From Actinomycetota bacterium (GTDB lineage: Bacteria > Actinomycetota > Actinomycetes > Nanopelagicales > Nanopelagicaceae), in NCBI GenBank assembly GCA_009698615.1, contig WLPU01000007.1, forward strand, positions 1 to 64,000: a stretch of DNA of 64,000 bases, given 5' to 3'. A model generated the notes under the pieces. It made no database searches. It had not been told where the DNA came from and saw only the letters and a program-made list of their open reading frames with translations. Positions 27,892 to 36,506 of the stretch are shown here, piece after piece (position 1 is the stretch's first letter; every line of letters starts with the position of its first letter). A program made the translations under genes and the position numbers.

Positions 27892-28737
27892 TTACGCGCT
27901 CTTGCTGGCAAGAGCGCGGTCTGCTTGGAGTAAACGGGTGATGAGTGTGCCGTCAATGAGTTCATCTGCGAATCGAATTGAAATGCCTCCAACGACATTC
28001 TTATCAACCGCAACATTGACTCTTACTTGTTGACCTATTTTTTGTGAAAGTGATTTAGAAAGGCGTTCTACTTGCTGGGAAGTTAACTCAACTGCTGTGG
28101 TGACATGTGCGATGAGACGGTTCTTACGGGCTGAAACTGCTTGAGCAAATTCAGCAAGTCCGCTTTCAATATTGCGACCACGTGAATGGTCAACCAGTGT
28201 TGAAATAAGTGTCACCGTGGAAGCAGTGGCCTTGCCGGAAAGAAGTGCGCTAACAAGCTGACTCTTAGGTGGTTGGCCCGGCACGGTGGAACGATTTGCT
28301 AGAACTGCGCGTAGCTCTGGGCTAGATGCGACGGTCTGTGAAAAGGTGAAGATTTCTGCTTCAAGTCGATCTAGCGTGCCATCTTTTTCTGCAGCTGCGG
28401 CTTGTGACTCCACTGCCAATAGTTCTAGGACATCGCCTAGATCCTTGGGCGATGACCAGCGCATTGCAATCATCTCGGAAAGCAAAGCCAGTGAACCGGG
28501 AGCAACTACCTTGCTGAAAAGTTGGGCTGCTAAAGAGTTCTTCTCTGCCTCTTGGCGCGCAGAATCTGTAAGGGCTCTGCGCAGAGCGATTGATGAGTCA
28601 AGCACTTGCACCATCGCGAAAAGATCAGAAGACAACTTTAAAATCACAGCAGAATCCAACCCAGATAATTTCTTATCCAGAGAGGTTCTGGTTGCGACTA
28701 GAGATAGTCGACTGGTGCCTTTCATGGTGAGTGACAT
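27892..28737 (-). CDS. atpH: ATP synthase F1 delta subunit
   Basis: A 281-residue delta (OSCP) subunit linking F1 to the peripheral stalk. The C-terminal VTTAVELTSQQVERLSKSL and NVVGGISIRFADELIDGT motifs are family-typical. It is longer than the roughly 180 residues of E. coli delta, as in other Actinobacteria. It starts two bases after atpF with GGAG 11 bases upstream. Confidence 0.95.
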   Translation of the reverse strand: MSLTMKGTSRLSLVATRTSLDKKLSGLDSAVILKLSSDLFAMVQVLDSSIALRRALTDSARQEAEKNSLAAQLFSKVVAPGSLALLSEMIAMRWSSPKDLGDVLELLAVESQAAAAEKDGTLDRLEAEIFTFSQTVASSPELRAVLANRSTVPGQPPKSQLVSALLSGKATASTVTLISTLVDHSRGRNIESGLAEFAQAVSARKNRLIAHVTTAVELTSQQVERLSKSLSQKIGQQVRVNVAVDKNVVGGISIRFADELIDGTLITRLLQADRALASKSA

Positions 28738-28739
28738 AG

Positions 28740-29279
28740 TTACTTGGACTCCTCCAAATCAGCGAGGAATCTTTCGACTACTCGTGATTGACGTGCCTGG
28801 TCTTCGAGCGCTTCGCCAACAATCTTGGAAGCAAGGGATGTAGCAATTGTGCCCACCTCGTTGAGAAGTGAGTTCACTGCTTGTTGACGTTCAGCTTCGA
28901 TCGAAGCACGTGCCGATGCAGTAATTCGTGCTGCTTCTTCTTGAGCAGTTGCACGCATTTCTTCAATGATCGCTGCGCCTTCGGTGCGTGCTTCTTCACG
29001 CATCTTGGCTGATTCACCGCGAGCATCTGCTAATTGCGCTTGGTATGTGCGAAGAGTCGATTCGGCTTCGAGTTGGGCTTTTTCAGCTCGCTCGAGTCCA
29101 CCCTGAATCGCGTTAGTGCGTTCGCGGTATGCCTCTTCAAACTTTGGAACTGCTTTAGTGCGAAGAAGAAAAAATAGAATCGAAAAGGCAACGAGCCCAA
29201 CGATAATTTCGGCAGGTTGTGGGATGACAGGACTTGGTCCCGCTTCACTTGCCGCAAGTACCCAAAGGTTATTGCTCAT
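28740..29279 (-). CDS. atpF: ATP synthase F0 b subunit
   Basis: A 179-residue peripheral-stalk protein. One membrane helix (about residues 22-41) is followed by a long charged coiled coil rich in Glu, Ala and Arg and the SLASKIVGEAL segment near the C-terminus that contacts delta. It lies between atpE and atpH in standard order. Confidence 0.95.
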   Translation of the reverse strand: MSNNLWVLAASEAGPSPVIPQPAEIIVGLVAFSILFFLLRTKAVPKFEEAYRERTNAIQGGLERAEKAQLEAESTLRTYQAQLADARGESAKMREEARTEGAAIIEEMRATAQEEAARITASARASIEAERQQAVNSLLNEVGTIATSLASKIVGEALEDQARQSRVVERFLADLEESK

Positions 29280-29317
29280 GTGTGACTCCTAACTTCCTAG
29301 TGTGTTTCGTCGCGTTC

Positions 29318-29524
29318 TTACTTGAGAACGAAAGCGAGAACGAGGCCAATGAGAGCCAAAGCTTCTGCCAAGGCGAATCCAAGGAATGCGATTGGTTGTA
29401 GAAGACCGCGAGCTTCAGGCTGACGTGCAACACCGTTGATATATGCAGCGAAAACCAGACCAGTAGCAACACCGGGACCGATTGTCGAGAGGCCGAAACC
29501 TACAATTGCCATTGTACCTGTCAT
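29318..29524 (-). CDS. atpE: ATP synthase F0 c subunit
   Basis: A 68-residue proteolipid of two membrane helices joined by a polar loop ([12 protein letters not shown]). The ion-binding carboxylate is the Glu of [10 protein letters not shown] near residue 54. There is no Gln/Ser signature of sodium-binding rings, so proton coupling is inferred. Confidence 0.96.
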   Translation of the reverse strand: MTGTMAIVGFGLSTIGPGVATGLVFAAYINGVARQPEARGLLQPIAFLGFALAEALALIGLVLAFVLK

Positions 29525-29580
29525 GTAACTTCCCTTTCACGTAATGACTAGAGGTTCCTCTAGCCAAATCTATTTATTCT

Positions 29581-30363
29581 TTAGTGCTCATCTGCCAACG
29601 CGCCGGCGATATATAGCGCAGTAAGTAAAGTAAATATGTAAGCCTGGAGACATTCAATTCCGAGCTCAAAAAATGATAATCCGACGGCAAATCCGAAAGA
29701 GAAGATGCTGAGAATTTTCATGAGGATTGTGCTTGTGAGTAAATACTTACCGCCCATTGTAAAAACAAGTAGAAGTAAGTGGCCAGCAAACATATTTGCA
29801 AACAAACGAAGCGAAAGAGTTGCTGGGCGAATTATGAAATATGTGGCAAATTCAACTGGTGTGAGGATGACATAAATATATTTTGGGACACCGGGCATGA
29901 AGCAGATGTCCTTGATGTATTTCACGAGGCCATGGCGGCGAATTCCGACGGTGTGATAAACGAAATAGGTAAAGATTGCAAGGGCAATGGGGAAACCAAT
30001 ATGCGACATCGTTGGGAACTGAAGTAGTGGGATTACTCCGAAGATGTTGTTACACAGTACAAAGGTGAAGAGCGTGAACAAGAATGGTATGAACTTTAAG
30101 AATTCTGGCCCAATGACTTCTTCGCCCAAGCTATGGCGGACAAAGGAGTAGACACCTTCGCCAGCAAATTGAAGTCTGGAAGGCACGATGGCCGCTTTAC
30201 GGGAGGAGGCAATAAAGAAGACTGAAATCAAGACAACTGAAAGGCCAACAAGGAGTACAGGCTTAGTTCCCAAAATATTTGTGCCAAAGATTGGGTGAAA
30301 AAAGAAGTCGGCACTACTAGGTGGGACAAATCCATCCCCAGCCATATGTAGTGAAACGGACAA
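29581..30363 (-). CDS. atpB: ATP synthase F0 a subunit
   Basis: A 260-residue membrane protein forming the proton half-channels. The essential Arg is in LSLRLFANMFAGH near residue 195. The start is read as the TTG at 30363, seven bases after GGGAG; a TTG at 30369 lies too close to that site. A structured leader of about 95 bases separates it from the upstream atpZ-like gene. Confidence 0.95.
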   Translation of the reverse strand: MSVSLHMAGDGFVPPSSADFFFHPIFGTNILGTKPVLLVGLSVVLISVFFIASSRKAAIVPSRLQFAGEGVYSFVRHSLGEEVIGPEFLKFIPFLFTLFTFVLCNNIFGVIPLLQFPTMSHIGFPIALAIFTYFVYHTVGIRRHGLVKYIKDICFMPGVPKYIYVILTPVEFATYFIIRPATLSLRLFANMFAGHLLLLVFTMGGKYLLTSTILMKILSIFSFGFAVGLSFFELGIECLQAYIFTLLTALYIAGALADEH

Positions 30364-30428
30364 AATCAAACTCCCTTAAATGTCTTGATGGAGTGCTCTC
30401 GTACGGGCTTTCGGGGCTTAACTTAGAG

Positions 30429-30456
30429 CCTCGGGTCGCGATCTGCCAAACCGAGG
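30429..30456 (-). promoter_or_regulatory. Hairpin in the leader of atpB
   Basis: CCTCGG pairs with CCGAGG across a 16-base loop, in the 99-base gap between the atpZ-like gene and atpB. There is no T run, so it is not a terminator. It could stabilise or mark a processed 5' end of the main atp mRNA. Confidence 0.4.
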
Positions 30457-30462
30457 AAGGGG

Positions 30463-30651
30463 TTATTCTCGAATAAAGCGAAGCCAAATCAGGGATAAAC
30501 CAGCGGTCAGACCGACGACGAGTCCGACAAAGACCAAGATATGCAACTTAAAGAAATGGTCTGCAAGTGCTCCTACCCCGCCCCAAAAGGCCAACCCAGA
30601 AATAAGGTAGGCCAAAATTGTCCAAAAAGCGTTGTCATCTTGCTTGACCAT
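30463..30651 (-). CDS. AtpZ/AtpI-like small membrane protein
   Basis: A 62-residue protein with two hydrophobic helices separated by a short loop (GVGALADHFFKLHI). It fits the ATPase_gene1/AtpZ family found just upstream of atpB, thought to help c-ring assembly or carry Mg2+/Ca2+. GGAG precedes the ATG. Confidence 0.75.
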   Translation of the reverse strand: MVKQDDNAFWTILAYLISGLAFWGGVGALADHFFKLHILVFVGLVVGLTAGLSLIWLRFIRE

Positions 30652-30709
30652 CCAAGGCTCCTTTGTTACCTGTTAACGACTTTGGAAATCTTTCGAGCCG
30701 GTTGGCGCT

Positions 30710-31120
30710 CTATTCCTTCTTTGGTAGCGGCAAGTGCAATTCCAACTTCAGAAATGCTCGAATCTCCCCTGCCAACCACGCCAAGGTTATCGCAATCGCC
30801 ACTGCCCCAAAACTACGCCTATCTAGGCTTGCTTGATCGGTCGTCTTGATCATTATGACCAAAATTACACCCAGAATAATTACCTTAAGGAAATAAGAAA
30901 ACATGGCCAGAACCATAGTTCTGATCGGATCAAGATTTCGGGAAATTTTAGAAATTATTAAGTGCACTGCAAAAAAACCCAGAACGATCACTTGAGCTAC
31001 AAGTCCACCCAAGATTCCCGCCGATCCTCGCGTGAGGCCAACAATCAAGAGCCCGATCAGCCCAACAATAGTTGCAGGAATCACCGCACCCTTCCAGAGT
31101 TCCTTCTCTACTGATTGCAT
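30710..31120 (-). CDS. ATP synthase-associated AtpI-like membrane protein
   Basis: A 136-residue protein with four hydrophobic segments (about residues 13-30, 35-55, 68-90, 98-115), corresponding by position to mycobacterial Rv1303. The start ATG overlaps the upstream wecA stop by one base (TAATG), showing translational coupling; the open frame further upstream is the shadow of wecA. It probably helps F0 assembly; the function is inferred from position. Confidence 0.75.
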   Translation of the reverse strand: MQSVEKELWKGAVIPATIVGLIGLLIVGLTRGSAGILGGLVAQVIVLGFFAVHLIISKISRNLDPIRTMVLAMFSYFLKVIILGVILVIMIKTTDQASLDRRSFGAVAIAITLAWLAGEIRAFLKLELHLPLPKKE

Positions 31121-32196
31121 TAAGAAATCTTTTTTGTTGATCTCGTGAGGAGAAACGAAAAGACCGCAAGAGAGAATGCAACAAGACCTGCAATCCACAA
31201 TGGGGTAAACGCGGCAACGGTGACAGGAATTGCAATCGTTCCAGTCCATGAATACATAATCAGTGCCGTGCGTTCATGTGAGTGACCTGCACTTAAGAGA
31301 CGATGGTGCAAATGTTCTTTATCTGGGGCAAAGGGAGATCGACCAGCAAATGATCGTCTTAGTACGGCAAGAACTAAATCAACAAGCGGAATCGCAAGAA
31401 CCGCAAATGGCAATAAGAGTGGGAGTAGGGCAGGCCCATTGCCTTCAGCCGTAATTGCATTTGCATCAACTTGACCCGTTAGGGTGATTGAAGCGGCTGC
31501 AAGAAGTAGCCCTAGGAACATCGACCCCGAATCGCCCATGAATATGCGTGCGGGATGTGAATTATGAGGCAGAAAACCAATACAGACGCCAATAATTACT
31601 GCAGTGACCAATGATGGCGAACCTGCTCGGCTAAATCCATAAACGACTGCGAGTAGATAGGCGAATGCAAAAAATGATGCACCGGAGATAGCAACTATGC
31701 CTGCGGCCAGCCCATCTAAGCCGTCAATGAAATTAACTGCGTTAATTGTCACTAAGACTATGAGGACTGTGAGAAATTGACCGATGCTAGAAGGCAATGT
31801 GAGCACGCCATTAATTGGTAACCAGAGAATCTGAATTCCATACAAGAGCAAAATTCCTGCAGCAAGGGCTTGGCCGGCAAGTTTAGTCAGAGCGTCTAAT
31901 TGAAAACGATCATCAGCCATCCCTAAGACGATCACGAAAGTGGATGCTAAAAAGATTCCCTGAAGCTCGTGGCCGAAAGCCTCTCCCACAAGGGATAAGT
32001 GATTAACAATTACAAAAGTGATTGCCATGGCAATCCACATTGCAAGACCGCCCCAACGAGCTGTAGGTGTCGTGTGAACATCGCGACTTCTGATTTGCGC
32101 AACTGCGCCAGATCTCTCAGCTAATTTTTTCACAAAAGGAGTGATCAGATAACACAAAGCTGCTGCTAGCAGCGTAGTGACTAGATACTCACGCAT
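31120..32196 (-). CDS. wecA: Undecaprenyl-phosphate GlcNAc-1-P transferase (WecA/TagO-like)
   Basis: A 358-residue polytopic enzyme of the MraY/WecA family with about ten membrane segments. Visible motifs are the Mg-binding MADDRFQLD (about residues 93-101), NAVNFIDGLDGLAAG near 148, and the HLHHRLLSAGHS cytoplasmic loop near 295. It transfers a sugar-1-phosphate to a polyprenyl phosphate at the start of cell-surface glycan synthesis. In mycobacteria the same locus (Rv1302) begins linkage-unit synthesis; here the acceptor glycan is unknown. Gene order with atpI is conserved in Actinobacteria. Confidence 0.88.
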   Translation of the reverse strand: MREYLVTTLLAAALCYLITPFVKKLAERSGAVAQIRSRDVHTTPTARWGGLAMWIAMAITFVIVNHLSLVGEAFGHELQGIFLASTFVIVLGMADDRFQLDALTKLAGQALAAGILLLYGIQILWLPINGVLTLPSSIGQFLTVLIVLVTINAVNFIDGLDGLAAGIVAISGASFFAFAYLLAVVYGFSRAGSPSLVTAVIIGVCIGFLPHNSHPARIFMGDSGSMFLGLLLAAASITLTGQVDANAITAEGNGPALLPLLLPFAVLAIPLVDLVLAVLRRSFAGRSPFAPDKEHLHHRLLSAGHSHERTALIMYSWTGTIAIPVTVAAFTPLWIAGLVAFSLAVFSFLLTRSTKKIS

Positions 32197-32213
32197 TTTT
32201 TGAAGCCAACTTC

Positions 32214-33479
32214 CTAGGCGCTATAGATTGGAAAGCGTGCAGTGAGTTGATGGACTTCTGATCGGATTTGAGCCAAAACTTTTTCGTCCTCGGATGCAAT
32301 TGCTCGCGCGATGAAGGAAGCAATCAGCTTCATCTCGGGTGCGCCCATACCTTGGGTTGTAGTTGCAGCAGATCCCACACGGATACCGCTTGTTACTGCT
32401 GGTGATTCAGGATCAAAAGGAATTGCGTTTTTGTTAAGCACTATGCCCGCAGAGTCACAGCGTTGATCTGCAACTTTTCCATTAACTTTGGTGCTCCTTA
32501 TATCAATCAAAGCTAAGTGGGTCTGAGTGCCCCCAGAAACAGCACGCATGCCTTCATCTTCTAGCGATGCGGCCAGGACTTTGCAGTTTGCAATAACATT
32601 TTTTGCATACTGTTGGTAGGCAGGTGTTGCGCACTCTTTGAGAGCAATTGCCTTGCCAGCAACTGCTGACATGATGGGTCCGCCTTGCATTCCAGGGAAA
32701 ACAGCCTTATCAATGGCTGCTGCATGCTCGGCCTTACTTAAAATCATGCCACCGCGCGGGCCACGCAAAACTTTATGAGTAGTGAAAGAAACTACGTCTG
32801 CAAAGGGAACTGGGGATGGAATCGCCTTTCCCGCAACTAAGCCAATGAAGTGAGCGGCATCGACCCACATGATCGCGCCAACTTCATCACAGATCGAGCG
32901 GACCTTTTCAAAGTCAATCAAGCTCGGATAAGCGGTGGCGCCTGTACAAATCATCTTTGGCTTGTTAGCGATTGCTGCCTCACGAAGTTCATCGTAATCA
33001 ATAAGTTCGTTATCTTGGCGAACACCGTAGGAAACAATATTGAACCACTTGCCAGAGAAATTTACTTTGGCTCCGTGCGTGAGGTGGCCTCCGTGAGGCA
33101 AGGACATTGCCAAAATCGTATCTCCGGGTTTAGTAAACGCCGAGTAAACCGCGATATTGGCAGTGGCTCCAGAATGAGGTTGAACGTTCGCATGATCTGC
33201 GCCAAAGAGTGACTTTGCGCGATCGATGGCAATAGTCTCGGCTATATCTACTTCTTCACATCCGCCGTAATAACGCTTACCTGGATACCCTTCGGCATAC
33301 TTATTCGACAGCGTAGAACCCATAGCTGCAAGTACAGCGCGCGATGTGAAATTCTCGCTGGCAATGAGTTGCAGATCTGTTTGCTGGCGGTGAAGTTCTG
33401 AAAGCAAAACTGCCGCAATATCTGGATCTTGGCGAGAGAGTAGATCGAAATCTGGACCGTAAAAGGGAGTATTTGCCAT
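32214..33479 (-). CDS. glyA: Serine hydroxymethyltransferase
   Basis: A 421-residue PLP enzyme interconverting serine and glycine and charging tetrahydrofolate. The PLP Lys is in the SFTTHKVLRGPRGG motif near residue 230, with YPGKRYYGGCEEVD near 65 for substrate binding. It has its own leaderless-type promoter in a 20-base spacer after the tsaC-like gene. In Mycobacterium this locus lacks glyA, while some other Actinobacteria carry it nearby. Confidence 0.96.
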   Translation of the reverse strand: MANTPFYGPDFDLLSRQDPDIAAVLLSELHRQQTDLQLIASENFTSRAVLAAMGSTLSNKYAEGYPGKRYYGGCEEVDIAETIAIDRAKSLFGADHANVQPHSGATANIAVYSAFTKPGDTILAMSLPHGGHLTHGAKVNFSGKWFNIVSYGVRQDNELIDYDELREAAIANKPKMICTGATAYPSLIDFEKVRSICDEVGAIMWVDAAHFIGLVAGKAIPSPVPFADVVSFTTHKVLRGPRGGMILSKAEHAAAIDKAVFPGMQGGPIMSAVAGKAIALKECATPAYQQYAKNVIANCKVLAASLEDEGMRAVSGGTQTHLALIDIRSTKVNGKVADQRCDSAGIVLNKNAIPFDPESPAVTSGIRVGSAATTTQGMGAPEMKLIASFIARAIASEDEKVLAQIRSEVHQLTARFPIYSA

Positions 33480-33485
33480 GTCCGT

Positions 33486-33491
33486 AGCCTA
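33486..33491 (-). promoter_or_regulatory. -10 element, leaderless promoter of glyA
   Basis: On the minus strand TAGGCT, six bases, then ATG at 33479. It lies within a perfect inverted repeat GTAGCC-TATT-GGCTAC (33484-33499), which could be an operator or a short hairpin at the end of the tsaC-like transcript. Confidence 0.6.
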
Positions 33492-33499
33492 TTGGCTAC

Positions 33500-34126
33500 C
33501 TAAGAATTAACAGAGTCTGCGCGTGTAATTTCCGGCACGTGGACCAGCAAATCCTCAAAAGTTATTGCTCCTTCACGAAGCATGCGAACCGAATTGCCTT
33601 TGGCAACCACCACTGTTGAAAGGGGCCCAGCAACGAGATCGCCCATGTCACAGATTCGAATAATTTCATGTGTGGAATTTTGCAATTTGCTGATGTGAAG
33701 TAGTGGAGGTTCGCCAGATTGAGCTGCACTTGCACAAGCGAGGGGTCCTGTCTTACCTAAGAGTTCTAGAACAAATCCTGATTGTGGAGCTCTTACCGAA
33801 ACAGAATCTAATTTCCGATCATCGCCCAGATCCCAATTCAAGCCAACTTGAGGTTGGAGGTTAAGGGTGAGGAGCCCCGGCCAAAATTTATTCATGAGCA
33901 CATCCGCCGCTGGTGGGATCTGGCGAATTACTCCCACTGCAGTTTTGGCACTTGGCACAAGAACTTGCGAGGTTACCCCGGGAGCATCTTCACGCAAGAC
34001 GTGCATAGTGCGAACGGCATCATGGCTGAATGCATCAACTAGATAGACATATCCGTGTTCTAAAGGAGCAACCACAACATAACCCGAGGCTATCCATTGT
34101 GCTGCTTGGTCTACTGTTGGAATCAT
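33500..34126 (-). CDS. Divergent TsaC/Sua5 (YrdC-fold) protein
   Basis: A 208-residue protein of the YrdC fold at the locus where other Actinobacteria encode the threonylcarbamoyl-AMP synthase needed for tRNA t6A. The fold is recognisable (FWPGLLTL at 81-88, SVSVRAP at 108-114, PLACASAAQSG at 128-138), but key motifs are changed: the canonical PTET is PLEH at 21-24, the KxR motif is replaced by RED near 45-47, and the Asn of SAN is Ala at 134-135. Activity is therefore doubtful. It lies two bases after prmC. Either a second TsaC exists elsewhere or this is a strongly diverged active form. Confidence 0.75.
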   Translation of the reverse strand: MIPTVDQAAQWIASGYVVVAPLEHGYVYLVDAFSHDAVRTMHVLREDAPGVTSQVLVPSAKTAVGVIRQIPPAADVLMNKFWPGLLTLNLQPQVGLNWDLGDDRKLDSVSVRAPQSGFVLELLGKTGPLACASAAQSGEPPLLHISKLQNSTHEIIRICDMGDLVAGPLSTVVVAKGNSVRMLREGAITFEDLLVHVPEITRADSVNS

Positions 34127-34128
34127 TC

Positions 34129-34977
34129 TTAGTTTCTCGTTGCTGTCGTCCAGCGTGGTCTATTCGTTAAATCATTGTGTAATTTAATCTCATGAAAGTT
34201 TTCGCTTAAAGCCTTTGCTACTGCGGGACCCTGTTCTTCTCCGTGTTCTGTCACAAATAAACCTTCTGATTTAAGCAACCGTGCTGCGGCCCTATAAAAC
34301 CGCTTTGGAATGTCCATTCCATCAGGTCCGCCGAATAGTGCAATGTGTGGTTCAAAATCTTTTACTTCAGCAGGCAGTACTTCCTCACTGGGCACATAAG
34401 GCGGATTTGCGATAATGAGATCGGCCTTGACTCCCTGAAGAGCGGTGTCAACATCTTCTGCAACCACACGTACTTCAGCACCGATTGCTTCTATGTTCTT
34501 GCGCAACCAATAAACAGCCTCTGGATCAACTTCCACCGCGATCACGCGAGATTGTGGGGATTGCGTGGCAATAGCTAGCGCAAGTGATCCAGCACCTGCG
34601 CCCAAATCAATAACACTGGCAATCCCATCAAGGTTGTCGAGATGCTCAACAATGCGCTCAATCATTAATTCAGTCTCTGGTCTGGGAATTAAGACGCCAG
34701 GACCTACTTGTAATGTCAGGTCCCCGAAGTAGGCCAAACCGGTGATGTATTGAACCGGCTCATGTTTCAAGCGGCGCTTAATAAGTTGGTCATAGTCTTC
34801 AAGTAATTCGGCACTTTCATCGAAGTTTTTTAATGCGTTTTCCACGCGAATTGGATTATGTAAATCCATCCGACTGAGTCCGAGCAGATGTGCCAATAAG
34901 TGTTCAGCATCTACTTCTTCAAAGCCAGCGGACGCTAACTCTTTCTTTGCTGGTTTGAGCACATCTCGCACGATCAC
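34129..34977 (-). CDS. prmC: Release factor glutamine methyltransferase
   Basis: A 282-residue SAM-dependent methyltransferase that methylates the Gln of the GGQ motif in release factors. The SAM-binding DLGAGAGSLALA lies near residue 125 and the catalytic ANPPYVP motif near 190. The N-terminal helical domain (1-80) binds the release factor. It follows its substrate gene prfA by 12 bases. Confidence 0.94.
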   Translation of the reverse strand: MIVRDVLKPAKKELASAGFEEVDAEHLLAHLLGLSRMDLHNPIRVENALKNFDESAELLEDYDQLIKRRLKHEPVQYITGLAYFGDLTLQVGPGVLIPRPETELMIERIVEHLDNLDGIASVIDLGAGAGSLALAIATQSPQSRVIAVEVDPEAVYWLRKNIEAIGAEVRVVAEDVDTALQGVKADLIIANPPYVPSEEVLPAEVKDFEPHIALFGGPDGMDIPKRFYRAAARLLKSEGLFVTEHGEEQGPAVAKALSENFHEIKLHNDLTNRPRWTTATRN

Positions 34978-34989
34978 CGTTGCACCGTA

Positions 34990-36075
34990 TTAACTTGTTG
35001 CGGCTAACTTGGCTGCTTTGTCTGCATCCAAAAGTGCTTGAATCATCGGATCAAGTTCTCCGTCTAATACTGCGTCAAGATTACTTGCCTTGAAATTAAC
35101 GCGATGATCGCTAATTCGGTTTTCTGGGTAGTTATAAGTTCGAATTCGCTCGCTTCGATCTACCGTGCGAACTTGGCTTTTACGTTCTGCCGATGCTGCC
35201 TCTTGGGCTGCTTCTTGGGCTGCAAGAAGCATACGAGCCCGCAAAATACGAAGTGCAGATTCTTTGTTTTGTAGTTGGCTCTTTTCGTTCTGGCACGAAA
35301 CAACAATTCCGGTTGGCACATGCGTGATTCGAACCGCTGAATCTGTTGTGTTAACGCTTTGGCCACCAGGACCGCTCGAGCGGTACACATCGATCCGAAG
35401 ATCATTCATATTGATTTCGACTTCTACTTCTTCGGCTTCAGGCAAGACCATCACGCCAGCAGCAGATGTATGAATACGTCCTTGTGATTCAGTTTCGGGA
35501 ACTCGTTGTACGCGATGTACGCCGCCTTCGAATTTCAAACGAGCATAGGGAGATTTGCCAGGTTCTGGAATTCCTTTTGACTTCACCGCTACCGAAAGAT
35601 CTTTATACCCACCTAGATCACTTTCGGTTGCATCGATAATTTCGGTTTTCCAGCCATGTTTTTCTGCATACCGAAGATACATGCGCAACAAGTCTCCAGC
35701 AAAGAGTGCAGACTCGTCTCCACCTGCTCCAGCCTTAATTTCTAAAATGACATCGCGATCATCATTGGGGTCTCGAGGTAGCAATAGCTCTTCAAGTTTC
35801 GTTGCAGCGTTATCGCGCGCTAATTCAAGTCCGGCAACTTCGGCAGCGAAATCTGCATCAACTTCTGCTAATTCTTTCGCCGCTGCAAGGTCATCTTCAG
35901 CAGTTCGCCACTGACGAAAGCCTGCAACCACTGGACCAAGTTGGGCATAGCGGCGACCCAATTGGCGCGCTTTGCCTTGATCATTATGGATGGTCGGATC
36001 TGCCATCTGCGCTTCAAGGATTGCATACTCACTCACGAGTTCATGGGCTAAGGCAAAGCGATCTTCGTTGCTCAT
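34990..36075 (-). CDS. prfA: Peptide chain release factor 1
   Basis: A 361-residue class I release factor reading UAA and UAG. The catalytic [17 protein letters not shown] lies near residue 230, and the stop-codon-recognition domain lies around 100-220. The start has GGAGGCAAAG upstream on the minus strand. It is separated from rpmE by a strong terminator, so it probably has its own promoter. Confidence 0.96.
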   Translation of the reverse strand: MSNEDRFALAHELVSEYAILEAQMADPTIHNDQGKARQLGRRYAQLGPVVAGFRQWRTAEDDLAAAKELAEVDADFAAEVAGLELARDNAATKLEELLLPRDPNDDRDVILEIKAGAGGDESALFAGDLLRMYLRYAEKHGWKTEIIDATESDLGGYKDLSVAVKSKGIPEPGKSPYARLKFEGGVHRVQRVPETESQGRIHTSAAGVMVLPEAEEVEVEINMNDLRIDVYRSSGPGGQSVNTTDSAVRITHVPTGIVVSCQNEKSQLQNKESALRILRARMLLAAQEAAQEAASAERKSQVRTVDRSERIRTYNYPENRISDHRVNFKASNLDAVLDGELDPMIQALLDADKAAKLAATS

Positions 36076-36123
36076 CTTTGCCTCCTTTTCTTGTCCGAGA
36101 ATGAATGTGTGCGTTTATAGAGA

Positions 36124-36166
36124 AATAAAAAGACCGCAGCCGTTACGTAGGTAACGGATGCGGTCT
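36124..36166 (-). terminator. Intrinsic terminator after rpmE
   Basis: A stem of about 15 bp with one mismatch (36131-36146 with 36151-36166) and a GTAG-type tetraloop, followed on the minus strand by TTTTTATTT. It ends the rpmE transcript. Confidence 0.88.
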
Positions 36167-36176
36167 AGTTAGAAAT

Positions 36177-36392
36177 CTACTTGGCGCCAGATTTTCCAAA
36201 GCGCTCTTCGAACTTCGCAACGCGTCCACCAGTGTCGAGAATTCTCTGCTTGCCTGTGTAGAAAGGATGGCAAACCGAACACACTTCAACATAGATAGAA
36301 CCACTTGGGACAGTTGAGCGAGTTGTAAATGTCTCGCCGCAACCGCAGGTGACTTTAGTTTCACCATATTGCGGATGAATCTCTTTCTTCAT
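36177..36392 (-). CDS. rpmE: 50S ribosomal protein L31, zinc-binding form
   Basis: A 71-residue L31 of the Cys-containing type: CGCGETF at 16-22 and [13 protein letters not shown] near 37-49 give the four Zn ligands. Zinc-free paralogues replace it under zinc starvation. AAAGGGAAA precedes the ATG. The 114-base leader contains a possible regulatory hairpin. Confidence 0.95.
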   Translation of the reverse strand: MKKEIHPQYGETKVTCGCGETFTTRSTVPSGSIYVEVCSVCHPFYTGKQRILDTGGRVAKFEERFGKSGAK

Positions 36393-36449
36393 TTCATTTC
36401 CCTTTCATTGGACTGGGTCGTACCAATTACGTGAACCAGTTCGTGATGG

Positions 36450-36481
36450 CCTAAGGGTAACGCCGAGGTGCTTCCCTGAGG
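36450..36481 (-). promoter_or_regulatory. Possible L31 mRNA leader hairpin
   Basis: CCTCAGGG and CCCTTAGG (minus-strand sense) form a stem of eight with one mismatch around a 16-base loop in the rpmE 5' leader. Ribosomal protein L31 leader motifs, proposed autoregulatory, are known in Actinobacteria. A match to the described motif was not tested. Confidence 0.3.
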
Positions 36482-36506
36482 AAATCGATGGTTTTTTTAC
36501 GCTTGC

